Counted from the first letter of the stretch, positions 8,453 through 18,027 are shown. The stretch: DNA of 64,000 nt from Nocardia elegans NBRC 108235 (GCF_001612845.1 NZ_BDBF01000032.1:37600-101599); one strand, 5' to 3'. Notes: a model not told the origin generated them from the letters alone. Numbers and translations are program-made.

Positions 8453-9289
8453 TCACTCGACAGCTAGAGAATTTCTTCCCGTCGCACGCGCCGCCCGGCG
8501 CAGCCGGTGGGCCTTCTGCCGGCACGCGGACGAGCAGTACCGGGCGGGACGTCCGGTCTCCGCATGCGCCACGTCCGCCCCGCAGATCGGACAACTCCGA
8601 CCGTCACGATTCCCGTCGTCCACCACGGTTTCGTTACGGCCGAGCGAAGAGTTTTCCGGTTTCGTTACGGTCGATTCGGTGCGCATCGCCGCCAGCAGCA
8701 TGGCGGCGGGGCGGGACAGTTCGTCGCGGGCGTTCGAAACGCGTTGCATGGCAACACATCCGGTGAAGATCGCCAGCACGTCGGCGAGAGTCAGGTCGGC
8801 ACGCACCCCACCCGAGCGCCGCGCCGCCTCCAGCAGCTGCCCGAGAGCCAGGTGAAATCGCTCCCCCGCATCCAGCAACAGCGTCCGCGGCCAGCCGTCG
8901 TCGGCGTCGAGCAGATCGCACATCGCCTTGTTCCCCGGAGTGCGGGTGACGACCTCGGCGCAGAATCCCAGGAAGGCCGCGGCGGGATCCGGATCGTCGC
9001 GCAGTGCCAGCGCCCGGGCGGTGAGCCGATCGATCCGTTGCTGTAGCACCGCCTCGAGCAGGTCCGTCTTGGTCGGGAAGTGGCGATGCACGGTCCCGGC
9101 TCCCACTCCCGCGCGGCGGGCGATCTCGGCCAGCGACACCGACGTTCCGGATTCGGCGAAGGCTCGTTGCGCGGCGGCGAGGACGCGAGCGCGGTTGCGG
9201 CGAGCGTCGATTCGGGTCCCCGGCACTCCTGGCGCCGGGGCGCGCGGGTCGTAACGAAACCCCACATCTGCGGATGGCGGAGACGACAA
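8453..9289 (-). CDS. TetR family regulator with C-terminal cysteine-rich (zinc-ribbon-like) tail
   Basis: The N-terminal TetR helix-turn-helix spans about residues 30-80 (LAEIARRAGVGAGTVHRHFPTK), followed by a helical ligand-binding domain to about residue 205. A distinct tail then follows: CPICG and RYCSSACRQKAHRLRR give four cysteines in a CxxC...CxxxC arrangement ahead of a basic stretch, likely binding zinc and nucleic acid. The 278-aa length exceeds the usual 190-220 of the family because of this tail. The chosen TTG start has AGGAA six bases upstream; GTG at 9265 is the alternative. It is divergent from the reductase gene at 9352 and probably represses it. Confidence 0.8.
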   Translation of the reverse strand: MSSPPSADVGFRYDPRAPAPGVPGTRIDARRNRARVLAAAQRAFAESGTSVSLAEIARRAGVGAGTVHRHFPTKTDLLEAVLQQRIDRLTARALALRDDPDPAAAFLGFCAEVVTRTPGNKAMCDLLDADDGWPRTLLLDAGERFHLALGQLLEAARRSGGVRADLTLADVLAIFTGCVAMQRVSNARDELSRPAAMLLAAMRTESTVTKPENSSLGRNETVVDDGNRDGRSCPICGADVAHAETGRPARYCSSACRQKAHRLRRAARATGRNSLAVE

Positions 9290-9351
9290 CGCTGTTCCTA
9301 TCGTGCAAATACGGGTCGACCGACCCGATTCTATCGAAAGGTTCTTCCGAC

Positions 9352-10254
9352 ATGACCGTCCTCGACAACCTCGTTCTCGTCACCGGCGCGACCGGCAAAC
9401 AGGGCGGCGCGACAGCCCGCGCGCTGCTCGCCCGCAACGTCCCGGTCCGCATCCTGGTCCGCGATCCGGCCGCCGCCGCAGCGCGCGAACTCGCCGCATT
9501 GGGCGCGCAGGTGGCCGTCGGCGACTTCGACGCCCCGGCCACCCTGGCCGCGGCGGTGGCCGGAACTCGCGGCGTCTTCCTCGTTCCACCGGCGGCCTTC
9601 GGGCCCGACGGCTGGGATGTCGACCTGGAGGCGACCCGCGGCGCCGCCCTGATCGATGCCGCCCGGCACGCCGGAACCGACCACATCGTGTTCACCGGCG
9701 TGGCCTCCTTCGACAACGAGATCTCCTGGGGCAGTTCCGGAAAACGGCAGATCGAGCAGGCACTGGCCGACAGCGGCATGCGCTACACCGTGCTGCGCCC
9801 GGTCCGGTTCATGGAGAACTACCTGGCGCAGGGTATGCCGCTCGACGGCTTCGTCGACGGCGTGAACGTCCACCTGTTTCCGGCCGATCGGCCGGCCCAG
9901 ATGATCGCGGTGGACGATATCGCCGCGGTAGCCGCGCTGGCCTTCGCCGATCCCGGACGATTCTCCGGCCGGACACTCGAACTCGCCGGCGACGCCGTGG
10001 CCCCCACTGCCGCCGCGGAACTGATCTCCCGCGCGACCGGATATCCGGTGCGGTATCGCGAAATCACCGAGGCGGAAGCCGACGCACTGGGTGAACAGAT
10101 CGGCAACACCTGGCGCCTGGCCCATCGAGGCCACGGCTGGCATGCCGATATCGAGCAGATCCGCTCGATCCACCCCGGCCTGCAGAGCCTGGAAACGTGG
10201 CTGGCCGGCACCGGCGCCGCGGTCCTGAAATCCCGGTTCGCGGCGGGCGACTAG
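9352..10254 (+). CDS. NmrA-like NAD(P)-binding protein, probable NAD(P)H-dependent oxidoreductase
   Basis: A 300-aa atypical short-chain dehydrogenase of the NmrA/QOR2-azoreductase type. The Rossmann motif VTGATGKQGG lies at residues 10-19, followed by RDPAAAAAREL and the DFDAPATLAAAVAG segment typical of the group; the FTGVASFDN region replaces a canonical YxxxK site. Start is ATG at 9352; a loose GAAAGG lies about 12 bases upstream. The divergent TetR gene 62 bases away suggests induction by an electrophile or quinone. The stop codon overlaps the convergent smc stop by four bases. Confidence 0.8.
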   Translation: MTVLDNLVLVTGATGKQGGATARALLARNVPVRILVRDPAAAAARELAALGAQVAVGDFDAPATLAAAVAGTRGVFLVPPAAFGPDGWDVDLEATRGAALIDAARHAGTDHIVFTGVASFDNEISWGSSGKRQIEQALADSGMRYTVLRPVRFMENYLAQGMPLDGFVDGVNVHLFPADRPAQMIAVDDIAAVAALAFADPGRFSGRTLELAGDAVAPTAAAELISRATGYPVRYREITEAEADALGEQIGNTWRLAHRGHGWHADIEQIRSIHPGLQSLETWLAGTGAAVLKSRFAAGD

Positions 10255-13200
10255 GTCGTCGCGCCGACCAAATTCTCCCCGCGCATCCGCTGCGAGATGA
10301 CCTGGGTGATGCCGTCGCCACGCATGCTCACCCCGTACAGCGCGTCGGCGATTTCCATGGTCGGCTTCTGGTGGGTGATGACGATCAGCTGCGACTTCTC
10401 CCGCAGCTGTTCGAACAGGCCGATGAGGCGGCGCAGGTTGGTGTCGTCCAGCGCCGCCTCGACCTCGTCCATCACATAGAACGGCGAAGGCCGGGCCCGG
10501 AAGATCGACACCAGAAACGCCACGGCGGCAAGGGATTTCTCGCCACCGGACAGCAGCGAGAGCCGCTTGACCTTCTTGCCCGGCGGCCGGGCTTCCACCT
10601 CGATGCCGGTGGTGAGCATGTCGCTGGGGTCGGTCAGCAGCAGCCGTCCCTCGCCGCCGGGGAAGAGGCGGCCGAACACCTGCACGAATTCGCGTTCCAC
10701 GTCCTCGTAGGCCTCGGTGAACACCTGCAGGATGCGGGCGTCGACCTCGGCCACCACGTCGAGCAGGTCTTGGCGGGCCTTCTTGACGTCCTCGAGCTGG
10801 GTCGACAGGAAGTTGTAGCGCTCCTCCAGCGCCGCGAACTCCTCCAGCGCCAGCGGATTCACCTTGCCGAGGGTGGCGAGATCCTTCTCGGCGCGTTTGA
10901 CGCGGCGCTCCTGGGTCGCGCGGTCGTAGGGCATTTCCTGCGGCGCGCTCACCTGGTCGCCGCGCTCGCGGGCCTGCTCGTACTCCTGCATCTCCAGTGC
11001 GGTCGGCGGCATCGGCACATGCGGACCGTATTCGGCGACGAGTTCGTCCAGCGCGATGCCGAACTGCTCGGCGATGGTGGTCTCCAATTGTTCGATGCGC
11101 AGCGCGGATTGGGCCCGCGCCACCTCGTCGCGATGCACGGCGTCGGTCAGCTGCGTCAGTTGCGTGCTCAGCGCCCGCACCCGCTCCTTGATCTGATCCA
11201 CCTGTCCGGCGCATTCGGTGCGCCGGCGAACCAGCTCGTCGCGCCGCGCGGCCGCCTCGCCCACCACGGTTTCCAGCTCCGCGGCGATTCGCTCGGCCGA
11301 TTCGGCGACCACCGCCGCCACCCCGGCGGCACGGCGGCGGGCGGCCTGGGCGCGTTCGGCCCGGGCGCGGGTCTCCCGTTCGGCGCGGGCCGCACGCCGC
11401 AGCGAATCCGCTTTGCCCCGTACCGATTCCGCGCGCTCCTCGGCGGTGCGCACCGACAGCCGGGCCTCCACCTCCATGGCACGTGCCTCGGCCAACGCCG
11501 CGGCGGCCTGTTCACGCTCCTGCCCAGCGGTATCGGTGCCGGCGTCGGCGTCGGAATCCAGATCGGACTGTTCGGATTCGGCATGACGCAGCCGGCCCTC
11601 GAGTTCGGCCAGGGCAGTCAGATTCTGGTCGCGCGCGGTTTCGGCCTCGGCGCGCTGGGTGAGCAGCCGCTCGTATTCGGACTGGGCGCTGCGCGCCGTC
11701 GCACCAAGGCGACCCAGCCGGTCGTAGATCGCGACCAATGCCTGATCGGATTCGTGCAAGGCCAGCAACGCCTGGTCGACGGCCTGTTTGCGATCGCTCT
11801 GCTCGGCCAGCGCGCCCGACAGCGCGGCCTCGACCTCCTCGGCCTGGCGCTGCCACGACACCAGTTCGGCCGCGGCGGCATCGATCTCGGCCTGCACCTC
11901 GATCTGGCTCGGCGCGCGGTCCGAGCCGCCGAGCACCCAGCCCGAACCGCTCAGATCCCCGTCGCGGGTCACCACCCGCAATTCCGGCCGGGCGGAAAGA
12001 ACTTCGGCCGCCTGCGCCAGATCGTCGACGACCACGGTGCCGGCGGTGAGGGCCGCGACCGCACCCCGCAGCCGGTCGGGACAATCGACCACCTCGACGA
12101 GCGGGCGCACTCCCGCGGGCAGATCACCGATCTCGCCACCGGGTTGCGCCGCACCGCCGTAGACGACGGCCGCGCGGCCACCGTCGGCCTGCTTCAGCGC
12201 CCGCACCGCCGCCTGTGCGGTGGGGTGCGCGTCGGCGGCGATGGCGTCGGCCAGCGGCCCGAGCGCGGCGGCCACGGCGGCCTCGAATCCGCTGTGCACC
12301 CGCACCATCGCCGACAGCCGGCCCTGCAATCCGTCGGCGCGGTTGTCCAGCAGCCAGGCACCGCCGTCCTTGCGGGCCAGGCCCATGGTCAGCGCCTCGA
12401 TGCGGGCGGTCAGCGAGGCGACCTTCTTCCCGGCCTCGCGGTCGCGTTCGCGCAGTTCGGTGACCCGCGCATCGGCCAGTTCCAGCGCCTGGGCAGCATG
12501 TTCGTAGGCGGCGTCGAGCCCTTCCTCACCGGCGTCGAGTTCGCTCAATTCGGTTTGCACGGCCTCGAATTCGGCCTCGGCGGCATCCCCGCGCTGCCGG
12601 GCGGCGGCCAGCGACTCCGACAGCCGGGCGATATCGCCGTCGGCCGATTGGGCGCGGTGGCGCAGCGTATCCACCTGACCGGCGAGGCGAGCCAGGCCCT
12701 CACGCCGATCGGCGATGGCGCGCACCGCGGCCAGGTGGGCCTGTTCGGCGGCCTTGGCGGCCTGTTCACGATCGAGCAACTGATCGCGAGCGGCCTCCAG
12801 GGTCGCCGTGGCCACCTCGACCGCCTCGAGCAGTTCGGCCTCCTCGGCCTGTACCCGATCCGCCTCGGCCTCGAGCTGTTCCGGATCGCGGCCGGTGCCG
12901 GTGGGCTGTTCGATGGTGAGGTTGCGAGCTCGGTCCCGGGCGATCCGGATGGTCGCGTTGACCCGTTCCACCAGCGCCGAGAGCTGGAACCAGGTCTGCG
13001 CGGCCGCCTCGGCGCCGGGAGTGAGCCGCGAGAGCTGGAATTCCTGCTGCGCCAGCGCCGCATTGGCGGCATCCAGTTCCGCCTGCACGTTGATCTGCTG
13101 CTCGCGGGCGAAGGCTTCCTTGCTCTGCTGACTTTCCAGTTCACGCCGGCGCGCCACCAGATCGTCGGCGGCCAGTCGCAGCCGGGCATCGCGCAATTCG

Positions 13201-13859
13201 GCCTGGACGGTGGCCGCGCGCCGGGCCACCTCGGCCTGGCGGCCCAGCGGTTTGAGCTGACGGCGCAGTTCGGTGGTGAGGTCGGTCAGACGGGCCAGAT
13301 TGGCCTGCATCGCATCGAGTTTGCGCACCGCCTTCTCTTTGCGCTTGCGGTGCTTGAGCACGCCCGCGGCCTCTTCGATGAAGGCGCGGCGGTCCTCGGG
13401 GCGCGATTCCAGAATCGCCGACAGCTGGCCCTGGCCGACGATGACGTGCATTTCCCGGCCGATGCCGGAGTCCGAGAGCAGTTCCTGGACATCCATCAGC
13501 CGGCAGGAGTTGCCGTTGATCTCGTATTCACCGGCGCCGTCGCGGAACATCCGGCGGGTGATCGAGACCTCGGAGTAGTCGATGGGCAGTGCGCCGTCGG
13601 AATTGTCGATGGTCAGCGTGACTTCGGCACGGCCCAGCGGCGCCCGTCCGGCGGTGCCGGCGAAGATGACGTCCTGCATCTTGCCGCCCCGCAGCGCCTT
13701 GGCGCCCTGCTCCCCCATCACCCAGGTCAGCGCGTCGACGACGTTCGATTTACCGGACCCGTTCGGCCCCACCACACAGGTGATGCCGGGCTCGAGCCGC
13801 AGCGTCGTCGCGGACGCGAAGGATTTGAATCCCTTCAGCGTCAGACTCTTCAGGTGCAC
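10251..13859 (-). CDS. smc: Chromosome segregation protein SMC
   Basis: Condensin ATPase that organises and segregates the chromosome with ScpA/ScpB. The 1202-aa protein has the N-terminal Walker A GPNGSGKSN near residue 32-40, two long coiled coils rich in Ala, Glu, Arg and Gln, a hinge around residues 500-640, and the C-terminal ABC signature LLSGGEKSLAAVAF with Walker B FYVMDEVEAALDD. Start is GTG at 13859. It lies downstream of ftsY-type genes in mycobacteria as well, but the acylphosphatase gene that adjoins it there is found 19 kb away here (33041-33322). Confidence 0.97.
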   Translation of the reverse strand: MHLKSLTLKGFKSFASATTLRLEPGITCVVGPNGSGKSNVVDALTWVMGEQGAKALRGGKMQDVIFAGTAGRAPLGRAEVTLTIDNSDGALPIDYSEVSITRRMFRDGAGEYEINGNSCRLMDVQELLSDSGIGREMHVIVGQGQLSAILESRPEDRRAFIEEAAGVLKHRKRKEKAVRKLDAMQANLARLTDLTTELRRQLKPLGRQAEVARRAATVQAELRDARLRLAADDLVARRRELESQQSKEAFAREQQINVQAELDAANAALAQQEFQLSRLTPGAEAAAQTWFQLSALVERVNATIRIARDRARNLTIEQPTGTGRDPEQLEAEADRVQAEEAELLEAVEVATATLEAARDQLLDREQAAKAAEQAHLAAVRAIADRREGLARLAGQVDTLRHRAQSADGDIARLSESLAAARQRGDAAEAEFEAVQTELSELDAGEEGLDAAYEHAAQALELADARVTELRERDREAGKKVASLTARIEALTMGLARKDGGAWLLDNRADGLQGRLSAMVRVHSGFEAAVAAALGPLADAIAADAHPTAQAAVRALKQADGGRAAVVYGGAAQPGGEIGDLPAGVRPLVEVVDCPDRLRGAVAALTAGTVVVDDLAQAAEVLSARPELRVVTRDGDLSGSGWVLGGSDRAPSQIEVQAEIDAAAAELVSWQRQAEEVEAALSGALAEQSDRKQAVDQALLALHESDQALVAIYDRLGRLGATARSAQSEYERLLTQRAEAETARDQNLTALAELEGRLRHAESEQSDLDSDADAGTDTAGQEREQAAAALAEARAMEVEARLSVRTAEERAESVRGKADSLRRAARAERETRARAERAQAARRRAAGVAAVVAESAERIAAELETVVGEAAARRDELVRRRTECAGQVDQIKERVRALSTQLTQLTDAVHRDEVARAQSALRIEQLETTIAEQFGIALDELVAEYGPHVPMPPTALEMQEYEQARERGDQVSAPQEMPYDRATQERRVKRAEKDLATLGKVNPLALEEFAALEERYNFLSTQLEDVKKARQDLLDVVAEVDARILQVFTEAYEDVEREFVQVFGRLFPGGEGRLLLTDPSDMLTTGIEVEARPPGKKVKRLSLLSGGEKSLAAVAFLVSIFRARPSPFYVMDEVEAALDDTNLRRLIGLFEQLREKSQLIVITHQKPTMEIADALYGVSMRGDGITQVISQRMRGENLVGATT

Positions 13860-13896
13860 AGTCGGTCAGGCTACCCGGTCGGGCCGCGTTGCCGGA

Positions 13897-13930
13897 CGGA
13901 TGCCGGGCGAACGTGTTCGCCCGGCATCCG
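13897..13930 (-). terminator. Strong hairpin terminator after the exported-protein gene
   Basis: Perfect 16-bp arms (CGGATGCCGGGCGAAC and its complement) separated by GT, starting 18 bases beyond the stop codon at 13948 on the minus strand. There is no U-tract, as is common in actinobacteria. It separates this gene from smc, whose start is 38 bases further on. Confidence 0.8.
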
Positions 13931-13947
13931 CCGAATCGGGACCGGAA

Positions 13948-14385
13948 TCAGGCGGCGGTGACGGTCAGCGTGTAGTCGCTGGGCGAACCGTCGGCGGAGG
14001 TGACGGTGATCTGGTAGTCGAGGCCGTCGGCGACGATCTCGGCGTGCGGGACCTCGGTGGCGGCCATCGGGCCGACCAGCGGGCCGACGGTCACCCGGGC
14101 GTTGCCGTTGTTCGAGGTGACGTCGAAGATCAGCTTCTGCCCCTGCGCGGACGCGATGGAGTAGTTGTCCAACTTGCCCTCGGCCACGGTGCCGCTGCCG
14201 CCGGTGCTGTTCTGGCCGGGGGCGATCACCAGGCGGGTGACGGCGCCGGGCAGCGCGGGCACGCCCGGCAGCGGCTGAGCGGAGGCGACGCCACCGGCGA
14301 CCGCGAAGGTGGCCGCGGCGATCAGCGTGACGAGCACGGCCGGAACGGCGCGCACGAACAGACGAAGTACTCGAGATGCGTACAT
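13948..14385 (-). CDS. Exported protein with beta-sandwich-like domain, function unknown
   Basis: A 145-aa precursor with a clear Sec signal peptide: MYASRVLRLFVRAVPAV, a hydrophobic core and the cleavage-like AVAGGVASAQP near residue 35. The mature part (GKLDNYSIASAQGQKLIFDV, then VTSADGSPSDYTLTVTAA) looks like the pre-peptidase C-terminal or a similar small beta-sandwich, often a binding module. Start is ATG at 14385 with AGGAAAG about 10 bases upstream. It is monocistronic, ending in a 16-bp hairpin. No catalytic residues are visible; the substrate is unknown. Confidence 0.75.
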   Translation of the reverse strand: MYASRVLRLFVRAVPAVLVTLIAAATFAVAGGVASAQPLPGVPALPGAVTRLVIAPGQNSTGGSGTVAEGKLDNYSIASAQGQKLIFDVTSNNGNARVTVGPLVGPMAATEVPHAEIVADGLDYQITVTSADGSPSDYTLTVTAA

Positions 14386-14580
14386 GGACCCACATCTTTC
14401 CTCACACCATGCGCAAGATCGCAAGTCCCGGCACGGGTTTCGCGTTCCGACACGCCGTCGCCCACCAGCCCGCCACCGCCCCGGCACACCGCCCGCAATC
14501 GCAATAAGTTAACGGCCATTTGCGCTCGACCCGGAGTAAATGAGAAGGTAGAGGCCCGTTTATCGCACAAGGAGTTCTTC

Positions 14581-15813
14581 GTGAATCTGGACTGGTCGCC
14601 CACCGATCTGGCGTTTCGCGACGAGGTGCGGCGCTTCCTGGACGAGAATTTGACCCCGGAACTACGTCGCGCCGGTCAGCTCGCCACCAGCGTGTACCCG
14701 GATCACGAGGCCAGCATGCAGTGGCAGCACATCCTGCACGCCCGTGGCTGGGCCGCGCCGGCCTGGCCGGTCGCCCACGGCGGCTGTGACTGGAGCATGA
14801 CGCAGCACTACATCTTCGATCGTGAATCCACCCTCGCGGGCGCGCCCGCGCTCTCGCCCATGGGCATCCGGATGGTCGCGCACGCGATCATCGCCTTCGG
14901 CACCCCCGAACAGAAGGACTACTTCCTGCCGCGCATCCTCACCGGCGAAGTGTTCTTCTGCCAGGGCTATTCCGAGCCGGAGGCCGGTTCCGATCTGGCC
15001 TCGCTGACCATGGCCGCGGTGTCCGACGGCGACGATCTGGTGTGCACCGGTTCCAAGATCTGGACCACGCACGCCACCGAGGCGAACTGGATCTTCGCCC
15101 TGGTCCGCACCTCGAAACTGGAACGCAAACAGCAGGGCATCACCTTCGTGCTGATCCCGATGGACACCCCCGGCATCGAGATCCGGCCGCTGGTCATGAC
15201 CTCGGGCGAACAGGTCCAGAACCAGGTGTTCTTCGATCAGGTGCGGGTGTCGAAGACCAACGTCATCGGCCGCATCGACGAGGGCTGGACGGTCGCCAAA
15301 CACCTGCTGAACTTCGAGCGCGGCGGTTCGGCCTACGGTCCCGCGCTGCAGGTGCTGGCCGAATCGCTGGCCGAGCACGCCGCCGGACAGCCCGGCTTCG
15401 CCGGCGGCAGTCTGCTCGACGAACCGGCCTTCGCGGCGAAACTGGCCGACGCGCGCATCCGCGCGGATGTGCTGGAGATCCTGGAATACCGCACGATGTC
15501 GGCGATTTCGCGGGGTAAGGATCCGGGTCCGGCCGCCTCCACGATCAAGATCCTGGGCACCGAACTGAGCCAGCGGCTCACCGAACTGGCCCTCGAGGCC
15601 GCCGGTCCGCGCGGGCGCGCCTATCAGCCGCACGCGGCCATGCCGGGCGGTCCGGTCGCCGACTTCGTCGCTCCCGCCGACGGATATCTCAGCGGCGAAC
15701 CGTGGCAGGCCGTCGCGCCGCTGCGGTACTTCAACGACCGCGCGGGCTCGATCTACGCGGGCAGCAACGAGATTCAGCGCAACATCATCGCCAAGGCAAC
15801 CCTGGGACTGTGA
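14581..15813 (+). CDS. Acyl-CoA dehydrogenase, larger subunit of a pair (FadE-type)
   Basis: FAD-dependent acyl-CoA dehydrogenase family protein of 410 aa. It shows the family blocks YSEPEAGSDLASL (near residue 130-143), GSKIWTTHA and the C-terminal AGSIYAGSNEIQRNIIAK. Start is GTG at 14581 with AAGGAG eight bases upstream. The next gene, a second dehydrogenase, follows after three bases. Such adjacent pairs in actinobacteria usually form alpha2beta2 enzymes acting on CoA thioesters with bulky or branched side chains, for example sterol side-chain degradation. The specific substrate cannot be read from the sequence. Confidence 0.88.
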   Translation: MNLDWSPTDLAFRDEVRRFLDENLTPELRRAGQLATSVYPDHEASMQWQHILHARGWAAPAWPVAHGGCDWSMTQHYIFDRESTLAGAPALSPMGIRMVAHAIIAFGTPEQKDYFLPRILTGEVFFCQGYSEPEAGSDLASLTMAAVSDGDDLVCTGSKIWTTHATEANWIFALVRTSKLERKQQGITFVLIPMDTPGIEIRPLVMTSGEQVQNQVFFDQVRVSKTNVIGRIDEGWTVAKHLLNFERGGSAYGPALQVLAESLAEHAAGQPGFAGGSLLDEPAFAAKLADARIRADVLEILEYRTMSAISRGKDPGPAASTIKILGTELSQRLTELALEAAGPRGRAYQPHAAMPGGPVADFVAPADGYLSGEPWQAVAPLRYFNDRAGSIYAGSNEIQRNIIAKATLGL

Positions 15814-15816
15814 GAG

Positions 15817-16941
15817 ATGGACTTCGAATTCACTGCCGAACAGCAACTGCTCCGTGACACGGTCACCGAATTTCTCGCCGCCCGTTACGATCTGGAGAAA
15901 AGCCGGGCCGCGGCACGGGTCGGCGCCGGTCACCAGCCCGAGATCTGGCGCGGCTTCGCCGAGGAGGTCGGCATCCTGGGCGCCGCCCTGCCCGAGAGCG
16001 TGGGCGGATTCGACGGCGGCGCCATCGAGACCATGATCATCGCCGAGGCGCTCGGCGGCGCCCTGGTCGTCGAACCCTATGTCGACACCGCCGTCCTGGG
16101 CGGCGGACTGCTGCGCCGCGCGGGTGGCGCCCGGGCCGAGGAACTGTTGCGCGGCATCGTCGACGGTTCCGTGATCACGGCCTTCGCCGCCCTGGAAGCC
16201 GACTCCGGCTACGACCCCGCGCGCGTCGCCACGACCGCCCGCCGCGACGGCGACGACTGGGTCCTCGACGGCGCCAAGGTGGTGGTGACCACTGCGCCGC
16301 TGGCGACCCACCTGCTGGTGACGGCACGCACCTCCGACGCAGCGGGGCTGTCGCTGTTCCTGGTGCCGGCCGATGCGGCCGGTCTGACGCAGCATCCGTA
16401 TCGCACGATCGACGAACGCCGTGCGGCCGATCTGGTTCTCGACGCCGTCCGGGTTCCCGCCGATGCGCTGCTGGGCGGCGAGGGCGCGGCCGACGCGTCG
16501 GTCGAGCGCGCGATCGACGAGGCGATCGCCGCCATCTGCGCCGAGGCCGTGGGCGGCATGCGGCGGGTACTCGCCGACACCGTCGAATACAGCAAGCAGC
16601 GCCGCCAGTTCGGCGTGCCGATCGCCAGTTTCCAGGTGCTGCAACACCGTATGGTCGATATGCATCTGGAGCTGGAACAGGCCGTGGCCGCCACCTATCT
16701 GGTGACGCTGAAACTCGACGCCGAACCGAAGGTCCGTGCCCGGGCCGCCGCCGCGGCCAAGGCCACCGTCGCCCGCGCCGCCGGCTTCATCGGCCAGCAC
16801 GCGGTGCAACTGCACGGCGCGATGGGCATGACCGAGGAACTCGCGATCGGGCATTTCTTCAAGCGGCTCACCGCGATTCGCACCGAATGGGGTTCGGCGG
16901 ACCAGCACATCGCCCGCTACGCCGCGCTGACGCGGGCCTGA
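15817..16941 (+). CDS. Acyl-CoA dehydrogenase, smaller subunit of a pair
   Basis: A 374-aa acyl-CoA dehydrogenase family protein. The N-terminal helical domain is followed by a middle beta domain with DDWVLDGAKVVVT and a C-terminal helical domain with YSKQRRQFGVPIASFQ and QLHGAMGMTEEL. The C-terminal end (TEWGSADQHIARYAALT) lacks the NEIQR-type motif of its partner, which fits a subunit that contributes FAD contacts but not the full active site. It starts three bases after the stop of the larger subunit, so the two are co-translated. A double hairpin follows the gene. Confidence 0.88.
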   Translation: MDFEFTAEQQLLRDTVTEFLAARYDLEKSRAAARVGAGHQPEIWRGFAEEVGILGAALPESVGGFDGGAIETMIIAEALGGALVVEPYVDTAVLGGGLLRRAGGARAEELLRGIVDGSVITAFAALEADSGYDPARVATTARRDGDDWVLDGAKVVVTTAPLATHLLVTARTSDAAGLSLFLVPADAAGLTQHPYRTIDERRAADLVLDAVRVPADALLGGEGAADASVERAIDEAIAAICAEAVGGMRRVLADTVEYSKQRRQFGVPIASFQVLQHRMVDMHLELEQAVAATYLVTLKLDAEPKVRARAAAAAKATVARAAGFIGQHAVQLHGAMGMTEELAIGHFFKRLTAIRTEWGSADQHIARYAALTRA

Positions 16942-16957
16942 GCGGCGCGCACGATCG

Positions 16958-17032
16958 CCGGGGCGCGGTCCTATACCGCCGCGCCCCGGACATGTTTTCG
17001 GCCGGAATCCGATTCGGATTCCGGCCGAAAAC
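16958..17032. terminator. Tandem hairpins between convergent genes
   Basis: Two perfect inverted repeats: an 11-bp stem (16958-16968 with 16979-16989, 10-base loop) and a 19-bp stem (16994-17012 with 17014-17032, one-base spacer). A third, looser 8-bp stem lies at 17063-17070 and 17093-17100. They sit between the dehydrogenase operon and ectD and should stop transcription from both sides. Only A-runs follow the arms, so any termination would be U-tract-free. Confidence 0.8.
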
Positions 17033-17118
17033 GCGCCGGGGATGCCGGGCTCGCCCCGCCACCGTCGGGAGCGAACCCGTGCCAATCATCGGTCCCGACG
17101 TGATCGGGTCACCCCCGC

Positions 17119-18000
17119 TCAGCGCACGGGGGTGAAATCGCGCGAGGCGATGTAGGTCGGCCGCGGATGCCCGGCCGAATACGGTTCTTCGAGGGTGTTC
17201 TCCACGCTGTTGAACACCAGGAAGACGTTCGAGCGCGGGAACGGCGTGATGTTGTTCGAGGAGCCGTGCATGATGTTGGAATCGAACAGCAGCGCCGAAC
17301 CGCGTGCGCCGGTGAACTGCGCGATGCCGTACTTGTCGGCCAGTTGGGCCAGATCCTCCTGCGCGGGCACACCGATCTGCTGCTCGCGCAACGATTCCCG
17401 GTAGTGCTCGTCGGGAGTCTCACCCTGGCACGGCATGAACTGCCGGTGCGAGCCCGGCAGCAGCATCAGGCTGCCGTTGAACGGGTAGTTGTCGGTCAGC
17501 GCGATCGACAGGCTCACCGCACGCGGTGCGGGCATCCCGTCCTCGGCGTGCCAGGTCTCGAAATCCGAATGCCAGTAGAAACCGGCACCCTCGAATCCGG
17601 GCATGTAGTTGACCCGGCTCTGATGGATGTAGACCTCGGAACCGAGAATCTGGCGAGCCATCCCGACGATCCGCTCGTCGCGCACCAGCTCCGCTACCAC
17701 GGCGCTGATCTTGTGCACCTCGAAGATCGAGCGAACGCTGTTCGACTTCTTCTCGATGATCACCCGCTCGTCGGCACGCAACACCGGATCGGCGGCCAGC
17801 CGATCGATGTCGGCGGCGATATCGGCCACCTGCATCGGGGTCAGCAATTCGTCGATGATCGCGTACCCATCGGCATCGAAATTCTGCAGCTCCGGCGAGG
17901 TCACCGTGCCCCACACCGTGGGGTCGGTGCGCTCCACCGGCGGTACCGCTACGGCCGTTCTGGTCCGATAGCGGTCGATTCGACTCTCCGCCAACGTCAT
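17119..18000 (-). CDS. ectD: Ectoine 5-hydroxylase EctD
   Basis: Fe(II)/2-oxoglutarate dioxygenase converting ectoine to 5-hydroxyectoine in the cytoplasm. The 293-aa protein has the iron ligands in FYWHSDFETWH (His144, Asp146) and SNIMHGSSNN (His245), with the 2-oxoglutarate-binding Arg256 in PFPRSN; the ectoine-hydroxylase segment around HQSRVNYMPGFEG is present. It is the last gene of ectABCD, 27 bases after ectC. Its presence indicates that this strain makes both ectoine and hydroxyectoine for osmotic and heat protection. Confidence 0.96.
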   Translation of the reverse strand: MTLAESRIDRYRTRTAVAVPPVERTDPTVWGTVTSPELQNFDADGYAIIDELLTPMQVADIAADIDRLAADPVLRADERVIIEKKSNSVRSIFEVHKISAVVAELVRDERIVGMARQILGSEVYIHQSRVNYMPGFEGAGFYWHSDFETWHAEDGMPAPRAVSLSIALTDNYPFNGSLMLLPGSHRQFMPCQGETPDEHYRESLREQQIGVPAQEDLAQLADKYGIAQFTGARGSALLFDSNIMHGSSNNITPFPRSNVFLVFNSVENTLEEPYSAGHPRPTYIASRDFTPVR

Positions 18001-18027
18001 CGCGGCGCCGTCCTCCTCACTACATCA

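Noticed and set aside
10197..13961. Very long open frame on the plus strand opposite smc
   Set aside because: High-GC codon bias keeps the antisense frame open. It has no family similarity, while smc on the minus strand is certain.
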